A DNA stretch of 64,000 nt from Ephemerocybe angulata. Lineage: Eukaryota; Basidiomycota; Agaricomycetes; Agaricales; Psathyrellaceae. The translations under genes were made by a program, and so were the position numbers. The stretch's first letter is position 1; every line of letters starts with the position of its first letter. The notes beneath the pieces were generated by a model. The model saw only the letters and a list, made by a program, of their open reading frames with translations. It made no database searches and had not been told where the DNA came from. Shown here piece by piece: positions 55,083-64,000 of this stretch. The stretch is taken from NCBI GenBank assembly GCA_013368325.1, contig JAACJK010000063.1:372001-436000 (forward strand), given 5' to 3'.

Positions 55083-57581
55083 TTACAATGAGGCGCGACC
55101 CCGAGACTCGAAAGGAAGAAGGAGTGCAATGATACCTGCAACCAGGAATATCGCACCAGCGATAAATATCGGCACCGAGCTTGTCAGGTCTGCAAATAAG
55201 GCAATGATAGGCGCCTATGCATAAATAAAGGGCGATGTCAGTTCTTTGGATGCACTCCCGGAATCTATGAGTATACCCCCCGCTGTCACTCAGATGCTTC
55301 GCTCTCGGATAGCCCCGCTTCCGAGATCTAGCGGGCGGGAAGGGGAACGAAGTGACAGGACTCACCATAATACCGAAGATCCTATTCGCGGTCGCCGTAA
55401 GAGCGTTACCCGTGCCTCTGTCCTTCGTGGGGAAGAGCTCCGGCGTGAGCGCATACAGCACCCCATACATGACGTTGCTGGTGAAGCTATAGGCACAGTT
55501 CCATCCGAGGAGCGCATTCGAGGTGCGTGCGGTGGTGGAGACAAGAATGAATACACCAGTGAGGGCTGCACAGGAATAGCCGATCAAATCAACGTTATTT
55601 TCCTGTATATCGCTCTTGCGAACATGAGCGAAACGAAGAATACGCACTTGTAGAGATCGAAAGAGTTCCTCGTCTACCTAGAACGGGAAGTTCGACCATG
55701 TATCCGGCCAGGAGGGCACCTGGTACTCCTATAACGCTCAGAATCGCTTGCTGAGGAAGAGCAAGACCATCAGCAAAGGACAGTACTGAAGGTAACGCAG
55801 GTGGGACATACATTTCGGTACGTGATATACACAGAACCATCGCCGAAGTCAGCCCCGCGGGTCGCCAAACTGATGCGATCGAGGAAATGAGCTCTTCAGG
55901 GAGCGTATCGAAGCATCAACTTGCAAACGCACTAATATGTTACGAAAGAGTTATACCTGCCAGTTGGATCAGTAAGTCGGATCAGAGGGGAGGAGCTAGC
56001 TAAGAGCTTTGCTACTTACAGGGGGAAGGCGAGACCGATTAGCGCTACGAAACAGCAAGGTCCAACCTTGTTAGCATTGTCGACCACACTATGAAAGATT
56101 GAGAGAGCATACCCCATAGAATGATCAGAAGAGTGGTTGAATAAGCCAGCTTTCGAGACGCGAACAGGCTCTTAACGTGGTTACTGTCAAACTTTGTGAG
56201 CTGTCTCCGAATCGCCTGTTCAGCATGGCTCTCCTTCTTCACATCCGTCGCATTACTGAGCTCATATTTCTCATCGACAGCCGCAAGGCTATCGACGCTG
56301 AGGGTCGACGTCGTCCCGTTATACTCAGCAACTCGGTGAACGACCTCGACCGCATCCGCGTCCCGCCCCTTACCCATCAAGAACTTCGGGCTCTCGTATA
56401 GCTTGAAAACGAAGAACCGCAGACCCCAGAAGACGAACATGAGGCCGCCCATGGTGATGAGGAAGTAACGCCACCCCATGTTGCTCGACTTCGGACAGTC
56501 GACGCCGGCGATGGTAGTCGCGCACGAGAAGTTGGCGATAAGGGGCCATGCGACCTGCCTTGTTGTGAGGCGCGGTTCTGGCTTGAATTAAGTGCGTGTA
56601 AACGTACCAAACTACCTATGAGCTGCCCGAAAGCCCACCAAATTGACAGGACCGTCAAGAGGTACTGGTGCGAGGCCGGTACGAACTCTGCAAGGGAGGA
56701 CATCGTCGTCAGTCGAGTAACAATATCGGCACGTAGACTCCTACCGAGGAAGATTGCAGAATCGACAGGAAGGTTTCCTCCCACACCTACACTCCACAAC
56801 GCAGCGAAAGATGTTAGGGCAGGGAAGTTTGGGGATCCACCGGCGGACAGAGCGAAAATGGCGATGATGAGCATGGTAATATTGAATGAGATTCTAAGAT
56901 ACGTGGTCATCCAGGTCAGTATCGAACGATGTACACGCATGATTCGATGCAAAATGAAACCATCCCGGTGACAGGGACGGGATGAAAGGACGTATATAAT
57001 CGGAGGTGTGAATAGTTAATCATGATACTCACTTTCGTCCCCAGATGTCGGCGCCAACACCCCAGAACGCGGCTCCGACCAACAGGCCGATGTTTTGACC
57101 GAGCTTCAAGTATGGAGGTTTGAAGTTGAACTCGTTGACAGTTGGCGGCAGGATTAGACCGGTTACGATCTAGGAGTCTGGAGTCAACGTCCTGCGCGTC
57201 ATTCCAGTCTAGAGGTGACGCACCGGCCATAGGTTATCACTGCGTCGAACAGTCAGAACCTGAAGCCACAAAATATACAGTCGACGTACGCAAACCAGCC
57301 GAATCCCGTCACGATGAAGAGGCCCCTAGGTCGAGCATATTCATTAAATCGTGTATCGCGTCGATGAACTACGAAACGTACCACTGATACTTTCCCATCC
57401 CAATACTCTGGATCGCTTCATTGAGTATCTGCGCCTTCGCAAGGTACCGACCATCCAGAGTATCCTCCGAGTACACAGTCTCGAGATGTTGCTCGCTTTC
57501 GTCGTCCACCGTCTTCGTATCCCGGTTATACTTCGACATGGATGGTGTAGGTGAGGTAGTGGGTACAGCCTTATCCGCCAT
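55083..57581 (-). CDS. MFS transporter of the SV2-like / general substrate transporter family
   Basis: The minus-strand model starts at ATG 57581 (an ATG at 57590 is also in frame). Exons include 57581-57382, 57325-57290, 57239-57224, 57169-57033, 56893-56745, 56687-56608, 56554-56113 and 56044-56020, followed by the C-terminal half down to 55083. Signatures: GMGKYQWGLFIVTGFGWFADNLW, GQNIGLLVGAAFWGVGADIWGRK (the conserved G-x-x-x-D-x-x-G-R-K loop), WWAFGQLIG, GWRYFLITMGGLMF, YESPKFLMGKGRD, LATRGADFGDGSVYITYRN, GVPGALLAG and TPELFPTKDRGTGNALTATANRIFGI. A 12-TM carrier; the substrate is unknown. The join between the exon encoding LYNSF (about 55945) and that encoding LATRGADF (about 55870) does not keep frame with canonical sites, so a frameshift or unusual splice is possible. 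Confidence 0.8.
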
Positions 57582-58560
57582 GATTCTCAACGATTCCGAT
57601 GCACACTATTGCAAGCGAATCGGGCCTCGAAGAAGGGGTACCGCCCAGAGAGTACCGAGGATCGAAGGCGTTAGAAGCAAGAGGTATAGAGCAGGATGGT
57701 TCGAGGTGGAGATAAACACGGACCCCTTTGGCTGGTTGTTCCTACGAAGAAGCATTCATACTTACCCACCTTATCATGGTGCCCGGCGCTGATCCCGAAT
57801 TGCTGCTCCACGCTTCTCTAGCCCAACTGAGGTCAACTGACGTCTCGTCCCCACACGAATATGAGCATATCAACGGCAGTTTAAGACCTCATATCAGCGA
57901 GAAATGGCGACATCGTACTGGTACACATCTTTTGGCCCGAGATCGGTCGTTGGCTGGCGCAGAATACGCCGCCACACCTCTAAGCCTGATGTTGGGTACT
58001 GGTACTGGTTACACGGCGGAGCTAGGTACGCACCAAGCCAAGCTTCGCCCTGCACTGACTCTGATAAGCCTCGCATCCTCATGCATGGGATGGTGTTGCG
58101 TACCTGGGTACCTACGACCGGACCAGTTCCATGAGCCATTCGACGCTCTGCACTATACTCGCGCAGGAGAGTCCTCAAATGCATCCAACCAGTTATACGT
58201 ACCACTCGTCGCTTCCTCTCCACAGCAACATGTTAAGCGCCCGGTGTCGTCATCCTCAACGACTGCTGAAATGTGATCGGTGTAGCGCCACACCATCCTC
58301 CGACCTTCTTTCGAGCCGGAAGGCGCTAACACACGGGCCCCACGTGGTGCCTAGGTACGCACCAGGCCAGGCTTCGCTCAGCAACCCTGATAAGCCTCGT
58401 ATTCTCATGGATGGGACGAGCTGTTCGGTGCTCTTCACCATACGCACGCAGAGGAGTCCAGAGATAGCGCCACACCATGCGCCGACCCTCCTTCGATCCG
58501 GTAAGACACACAGGGACCCCGACTCGATGCAAAGAAATGGATTACGGTACGTAAACACAC
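57582..58560. repeat. Intergenic region with imperfect tandem repeats
   Basis: CTAGGTACGCACCA(A/G)GCCA(A/G)GCTTCGC occurs at 58022 and again at 58351. Both are followed by TGATAAGCCTCG and an ATGGATGGG/ATGCATGGGA segment. GCGCCACACCAT..CCGACC occurs near 58285 and 58467. The period is about 180-330 nt. No coding function seen. Confidence 0.6.
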
Positions 58561-59602
58561 CTAATCGACCTTCCGACTCCACTTCCTGCCCGTCGGCGTA
58601 CCCGTCCTCGCAGGAGGGGTCCTAACACCACTCGCAATCGGCTCAGACAATCCTCCCAACGCTCTCTCTTTTCCGATGGAATCCGAGATCGGACCGAGCC
58701 CCTCCCCAACGGGCGTCTCTGGCCTCGACCCGTTTCCCAACACCTTCAACTCGATCTTCTTCTCCTCATCGTGCTTCCCCCAGTACAAGTACATCTGGGC
58801 CGCGAGAACGGCGTTGAGGGCGAGGGCGAGGAGGAAGCCTGCCTGGACGAGCGGGTCGCCGACCTCCTGTGCGGTGGTGAAGACGCGGGCGAGGCAGCCG
58901 AGGACCTGGGAGATGACGGCGAAGGCGGAGAGCTGCCCTGTGCTCTGCGCCCGCGCGTTCTGGCGGATCTGCGGGAACTTGGATGTGAGGCTCAGCGGCA
59001 GCGTTGCGAGCTGGAGGAGGGCGAGGGTGTCCTTGGATACGACGCTGAGAGCGTAGGTGGTGGTGACGGCGGCGACGGCGGTCGTCAGGAGCCGCGAGGA
59101 CTTGAGTTTATTGGGGATGGGCGAGTAGAGGATGATGAGGAAGGTGATGATGGTGTTTTGGAGCGCGAGGAAGAGGTTCTCGCCGTAGGTGCTGAAGGGG
59201 AAGGCGTTCCGGACGCTATATGCGAGTGTAATCGCGTATGAAAGCGTTTCGAGCACGTATGAGGGCAGAGAAAGGCCTCGTGCGGACGATCCGTTGATAA
59301 CTAGGAGAGATTCGTCAGAATAACGGAGATGGAAATCGACTGGGACGCACTGAGGAGAATCTGCGGTACTTTCATAATCGAACCACCCACCACAATTCCA
59401 ACTCCCAAGCCCTTCGAGAGTGCGTATTTCAGACATGGAACGTCCCCGACGTTCAAGTTCTCAACCAGACTGGTGTAGCATTTCTAGAGCGACTGTGAGT
59501 ACGGTCCAACTTCCAGGTTTCTATTGTGAAACGTACCTCTCCGATGATTGATACTCCAAGATCTTTCACGAACCAAGGCAGGTTCTGGGTGATGGCCGTC
59601 AT
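58561..59602 (-). CDS. MPDU1: MPDU1/Lec35-type PQ-loop protein (mannose-P-dolichol utilisation)
   Basis: Three exons on the minus strand (59602-59537, 59483-59351, 59300-58561) give 312 aa. The start reads MTAITQNLPWFVKDLGVSII, then GEKCYTSLVENLNVGDVPCLK and ALSKGLGVGIVVGGSIMKVPQI, the first PQ-loop. INGSSARGLSLPSYVLETLS and YSVRNAFPFSTYGENLFLALQN follow, and a second PQ-loop-like segment is SLTSKFPQIRQNARAQSTGQLS. Several membrane spans are evident. The protein is needed in the ER for use of dolichol-phosphate mannose and glucose in glycosylation. The C-terminal extension is hydrophilic with GPISDSIGKERALGG. Confidence 0.93.
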
Positions 59603-59678
59603 CGTGTCGAACGGATGTTGTGGAACGCAGCAAACGACGTGTCAAGTCTCGACGCCGTCGAGCATCGTCACCGCGATG

Positions 59679-59714
59679 TCACACTTGTGTGACTAATCAC
59701 GGTCACTTGTGACC
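59679..59714. promoter_or_regulatory. Two GTCAC palindromes upstream of MPDU1
   Basis: GTCACAC-TT-GTGTGAC (59679-59694) and GGTCAC-TT-GTGACC (59701-59714) lie 77-112 nt before the MPDU1 ATG. Both are perfect, with the same TT spacer. Confidence 0.6.
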
Positions 59715-60849
59715 ATGCTTCGTGTGACTGGGCCTTAAGCGCCCAAGGAAACGCTGTAGGAAAGGGTAGAAAGTAGAATGTATGCGCTCAAATTGGCGCA
59801 TATATGCTTGAATAAGGTATAAAAAGCCCTTTGTAGAGGAGGTAGAGGCACTCAGATCGATACATGAGCCATGAGGATATGGTTCAGCGAGAAACGGGAT
59901 GGCAAGGGGAGAGATGGAAAACAACGCGCACCGTGGGTTACGAAGGCCGAGTGCGTAGGACTAAATTACCCACTCTCATTCACTTGAATCCTCAGATCTC
60001 GGATGGGTCTCAAGGTTCCTGAAGCATTGCCTCAGCTGGAGCACTCCACGACCTCGGTCGCGCTGAGCACAGGCTCAATCGGAGCCTGGAGGGGAGAGGC
60101 ACATCGGAGACATAGTGGCGTAATGACCTGGGAAGGACATGGAAGTAAGGAGGAAAGAAGGATACCCCAACGCGTCAAGACTTCCAATCAGGCTAGACGG
60201 CTCGGCGCACGGACCCCGCACGTGTGCACTTGGAAGTCCGTGCCTCAACTCCGGCACCGCCTGCGCTCGAGTCAGGCCACAATCATCAATGCAGCAACAA
60301 AAGGGACATAGTCGCAGACATCTTACCTCGCTTCATGCATAATTCTGCTCAAATGGGGTCATCGAGTGAGTGAAAGTTGTCCATGCAACGCGCCCAGCCG
60401 CCGCCGCCTCAACACCCAGCACCAAAGAAAGTGCCGAACAGTTCTGATCTCACACCCTAGCATCGACTTCCTCGGGCGCTTATTCCAGATTTTGAATAGC
60501 AGGATAATTTCTAAAGATCTACACTCCTACGCCCTTTGATTTGGGTGTATACGGGTAGAGCGGACTTTAATAAAACGGTTTTATTCTAGTGTGATACATC
60601 TCGGGCTCGGCGCTCTGTTATCGCGTTTATACACAGGTGGGCGTGAAGATTAGATTAGATCGAGTTGCTGATGAGATCATCAGTGCCAGTCAAGTGCCAG
60701 CAAAGAGACGTCCTTGTTCTCGTACCTTCACCTCCTCAACAGGGGGTTGCGACGCACCCATCGAAAGACGACAATCTGAACATTTTGTATCCACCAGGTT
60801 CTTGAGAAATGAGCGTGTCGGTGTGGAGAAACCGTCCCAACCGTGTTTG
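59715..60849. other. Intergenic, no gene recognised
   Basis: TATAAAAA near 59818 has no gene behind it that I can recognise. AATAAAACGGTTTTATT near 60570 is a short palindrome. Confidence 0.45.
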
Positions 60850-61887
60850 AATCCTCGGAGGGGTGTTGTTATCCTGAGGCCGGCGACGTCTTCAGCGACG
60901 GACGGTACACCGTCGCGCACAAACTCGGCTGTGGCCATTTCAGCACCGTCTGGCTCGCCAGCGACTCCAAGTGCGTCTCTACCCCATCTCTGTTGCATCG
61001 CATGGGATCGATGAACGGAGACCGCGCTCGACGAGATCAAGTTCCTCCAACGCCCCATCACCTCCCCGACACCGCCCACCTCGCCTACGCCCGCGAACCC
61101 ACACCGCCGCTGTCGCCTGCGTACTTTGGTGGGGTTGGATTATATGCATCGGTGTTGTGGGGTTATACATACCGGTGAGTCGTCGTCTCTTTCTTCCCCC
61201 TTCGTTCGCGGTTTTCGTCGGTTCTTGCCTGGGCTCTTCGTTTCCTTCTATCTGCGCCGTGGCTTTCATTTCTTCGTTTCCACGACCTGTCTGCGTCCCT
61301 TTAAACCGCTGAGGCCGCTATTCCGCTCGTTTTGCACCTTCTACGCCTTCTCCGCGCTACGGCGCCTATTTCATGTTGGATCGCCCGATCGCGTCCCTCG
61401 TCCTCCTCTTGAGGAGGACACCTACCTCAAGATCCGATACGCTTCCTCCGCTTTATCGAGTCCTTCGTCTCGCTATATCGCGATCGAACGGCCCTATCCG
61501 TCTTTTTCAGACGCTCCGTGGGCCTTATCTCTCCCACTTCCCTTTCGTTCGCGCGTCCCCGGATTTTAGGGGCTTAATTGTGTTTTGTTTTGCCCTTTGA
61601 AGCTCTTCGTCTCGCCTTTCGTTCGGTATTCGTTTCGCATTTGTTTCGTGCGCTTCGTGTTCATTCCGAGTTACGCCCATTCGTCACTCTTCGATTCGCG
61701 CCAGGTCGTCTGGAGCCTCCCACCTTTCCGTTCGTTCTCGTCATTTCGTTCAGGCGTCTGGTGCTTCAACGCCCAACATTGTCTCTTCGATTCGCTCCGG
61801 ATCTCCTGGGCTTTCGATTGTACTTTGCGTTTTGGGACTCGTTCTCTGTTCTCTTCCCCCTTTTCAGCCCTTTCTCTATTCCGTCGT

Positions 61888-62710
61888 GACAGGATCGGCG
61901 CGACGAGTCCCCCGCTCGATGTCTCCCAAGCATCGAAAGATCCACGATGACGTGCCGATGCGCCTCGAATCGTTGGTCATTCAACTGCGGATTTCTGGGT
62001 GCTAATTGAACTGGGGGTCTGCGACCGTGCTCGTGTTCGTGCGCATGGGGCGGTGGTGTTGGTGTTTCGCTTCGTTTCGGGCTCGTTTCGCGCCTGTGGG
62101 TCTCGGTCGCGCTTTGTTTTGCGTGCGGTCGTTCTCCCTTCTTCCGAGCTCCTTTTCTCCTTTCGCTCCCTTTCGACATCTCTTTCTCTTCCCATCGCGA
62201 CAGGATCGGCGCGACGAGTCCCCCAGCTCGATCTATCCTGGCAATCGAAAGAGTCGTCGACGATGCGCCGATGTGTGCCGCCGCTTCTCAACTGTGGATT
62301 CGCTCTCGGTGCTCGATGCTCAGGGGCTGATCCTGTGGGGGTCGGCGATCGTGCTCATTTGTGTGCGACGGGGCGGTGGTGTTGGTGTTCGCCTTTTGTT
62401 TCATTTCGTTTCGCACCCGTGGAACCCGTGTTCGTTCCGTTTCCCCTGCCAGCGATCGCCCTTCTCCCGAGCCCTTTCTGTTTTCGCTTCTCCTTCGTCA
62501 TCCCTTTCTCTTTCCCGTCGCCACAGAATCAGGTCGAAGAGTCCCTCGTTTCGCATACCCTCCCCATCGAAAGAGTGTTGGACGAAGCATCGATGCCGCG
62601 CATCGTGCCGTCGGTTCTACCTGATGGCGACGTGTCCGCCAATTTTGGGTCCGTGATTCTGGTTGAGGGCGACGGAGATGGTGGGCGTGATGGGTGGTGG
62701 TGTTCGTTAC
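61888..62710 (+). repeat. Three imperfect tandem units of about 310-320 nt inside the SRPK locus
   Basis: Units begin at 61888, 62199 and 62521. Units 1 and 2 begin GACAGGATCGGCGCGACGAG and unit 3 has the related CCACAGAATCAGGTCGAAGAG. Each continues with a CATCGAAAG..GATG block, then a GGGCGGTGGTGTTGGTGTTCG-like block, then a long TTCG/CTTT pyrimidine tract. Each unit start looks like a splice acceptor (pyrimidine tract plus CAG) followed by exon-like sequence. Confidence 0.7.
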
Positions 62711-62759
62711 TTCTTTCGTTTTGTTCGTTCGGGGTGGTTGGGTGTTCGTTCCGGCAACT

Positions 62760-63010
62760 CTGTGCATCGGGTTTCAGTTTTTCGTTCGTGCTTTCGCTTC
62801 GTGCTTTCGCCGTTCTTTCATTCGCTACGTTCTTTCGTTCGTGGCTTCGTCATTTCATTCGTTCATTCTTTCATTCGCGTTCGTGCTTTCTTTCTTTCAT
62901 TCTTTCGTTGTTCCATTCGGTCGTTCGCCCCATTTACTTTTACGTTCACTCATTTCGTTCATTCGTTCGCTTCGTTCTTCTTTTCGTTCGGTCATTCTAT
63001 TCTCAACAAG
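62760..63010 (+). repeat. Low-complexity TTCN-type tract
   Basis: Dense TTCGTTCG / TTCATTC / TTTCTTTC runs, strongly strand-asymmetric (T and C on +). It yields long Phe/Arg/Ser-rich open frames that are not genes. Confidence 0.75.
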
Positions 63011-63139
63011 AGCTCGCACTAATCGCTTCATCCCCCCAGACCTCTATGAGTGTTGATGCGAGAAGTGTTGATGAGCGGGAGGTGGACTTGAGTGAGAAGA
63101 TCACTGTTAAGATTGCGGATTTGGGAAATGGTGAGTGCC

Positions 63140-64000
63140 GCCTTTCGGCGGCGGTGGAGTGGGCGATCCTCCCTGGCGGTAGAGTAGCGCTGCTCCAAGC
63201 GAGTTGACAGCTTGAGACCACGAGCCCTGCGACGAGCGCTGGGAATGCGGGTGCGCCTGTGTCCAAGGATGCGAAGCCGAGACCAACGGCGAACGTTGAC
63301 CAGGAGCTTGGTGTTACGATTATTCGCAGGAGATTACGAACCCGGCTTGGACGATATACAAGAATTCCTGGGAGGAGAGCAGTGTGGTCGTTAGGGGGTT
63401 CTGTGGGAGTATGGCGGGATTGTGGATCCGTTGAAGGTTGTAAGGACTGCACTTGTGGGCGCCGCGGGTGCGTCGAGCCCTTGACGACGAGTGAGGCGTG
63501 TGTTGTTGTTGGGTCGCCTGAGGAGGAGGGGAAGAAGGGAGGTATGGTCGGGATGCGCGGGTTTCGAGGTGTGAATGAGTGGCTCGTTCGTTCGGTACTT
63601 CGTCCCCTCGTAGTGTGTTTGACTTATCACGTAGACGTGATTCTTTTGGTAGTTTAATTGTAATACATCCCCACTCTGGGTCTTTTTACTCTTTGAGTCG
63701 AGGGGTCGAAGTTGAGTTGAGTCACATTGAGTTGAGTTGGGATGAGGTGCTGCGGTGATATGGATCTCCAAGAGAAATTTGGTGGAGATGATCGACTTCG
63801 TGAAGTGAGAGGAGGGCTCTGAACCGGCCGGCGGCACGACTACGTACGACGGCGCTCAAATGAGGGATTCGCGAAACCTCTTGGTAGAACGCCATACACA
63901 GCGATACTTCCGGGTGCATGGGTGCGACGCTCGGTAAAGGCTCTATTGGTTGGTGAAGCGCGGAGACTGAGCGGTTCTTTTGAATGGGGGGCCCGGGACG
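63140..64000. other. Window end, no gene recognised
   Basis: A possible donor GTGAGT follows the DLGN block at 63139, but no kinase C-lobe exons are found. A degenerate GTTGAGTTGAGT direct repeat is at 63710-63740. Confidence 0.4.

Larger units (their letters stand above)
60850..63139 (+). pseudogene. Decayed SRPK-type protein kinase locus
   Basis: Fragments of an SR-protein kinase are readable in order. GDVFSDGRYTVAHKLGCGHF with STVWLASD (60880-60970) is the start of the kinase domain with its glycine loop. ETALDEIKFLQR (about 61018-61055) is the region of the C-helix. LVGLDYMHRCCGVIHT (about 61120-61170) leads into where the catalytic HTDLKPEN loop should be. MSVDARSVDE and LSEKITVKIADLGN (about 63046-63135) is the segment holding the DFG-equivalent DLG. 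Between the second and third blocks about 60-70 residues of the N-lobe and hinge are missing (NPHRRCR runs straight into the late motif), no ATG is in frame, and no C-lobe follows. Long pyrimidine-rich tandem repeats occupy 61.2-63.0 kb. Confidence 0.65.

Noticed and set aside
61999..63207. 402-aa + strand ORF
   Set aside because: Runs through the pyrimidine-rich tandem repeats and gives a Phe/Ser/Arg-rich sequence of low complexity. Only its last ~30 residues (SVDARSVDE..IADLGN) are real kinase sequence.
1..64000. CRISPR arrays, bacterial-type operons, rRNA genes
   Set aside because: No regularly spaced direct repeats, no ribosome-binding-site-led gene runs and no rRNA sequence; the window is eukaryotic with spliced genes.

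Overview
This window looks like nuclear DNA from a filamentous basidiomycete, most probably a saprotrophic mushroom-forming species (Agaricomycetes). Almost every gene is split by 45-75 nt GT-AG introns. The gene content also fits: long-type heme-thiolate peroxygenases, DUF1996 secreted proteins, a fungal-type glutathione transferase, a CaaX lipopeptide precursor of the mating-pheromone type, and the eukaryotic core genes ATG7, PRP6 and MPDU1. I cannot name the species. Exon models were built by hand from splice signals and family conservation. Where I state a protein length, the exons sum to a whole number of codons.

Layout. 1-6 kb: a TBL1-type WD40 gene lying between two directly repeated noncoding copies of a dispersed element. 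6 kb: a 60-aa pheromone-like precursor with an internal duplication. 7.3-8.9 kb (-): a DUF1996 secreted protein. 10.3-12.4 kb: a DAL5-like MFS permease. 14.1-18.2 kb: an aldo/keto reductase, a tyrosinase remnant and a membrane-anchored short-chain dehydrogenase. 19.5-34.2 kb: five intact long-type unspecific peroxygenase (UPO) genes, three on + and two on -, placed around ATG7 and a secreted SRPBCC-fold protein. 35.7-38.3 kb: a glutathione transferase and an NADPH-dependent MDR reductase. 39.1 kb: a small unknown gene. 39.9-43.6 kb: two tandem DUF1996 genes. 44.0-44.7 kb (-) and 53.9-54.6 kb (+): a pair of signal-peptide-bearing proteins with a ubiquitin-like domain and a Lys/Gly-rich tail. 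46.2-49.7 kb: PRP6. 52 kb: an F-box-like protein. 55.1-57.6 kb (-): an SV2-like MFS transporter. 58.6-59.6 kb (-): MPDU1. 60.8-63.1 kb: a decayed SR-protein kinase (SRPK) locus filled with exon-like tandem repeats.

How it may work together (inference). UPOs oxyfunctionalise aromatic and aliphatic compounds with H2O2. The neighbouring glutathione transferase, MDR reductase, aldo/keto reductase and SDR are typical enzymes for processing the products inside the cell. This is a plausible xenobiotic or lignin-extractive neighbourhood, but nothing in the sequence proves co-regulation. The most novel signals are: (1) the secreted ubiquitin-like pair, which shares a 30-nt identical promoter block; (2) the duplicated lipopeptide precursor; (3) the five-gene UPO cluster, including one member with VCP in place of the PCP heme-ligand motif; and (4) a 5-nt microexon conserved in all three DUF1996 paralogues.
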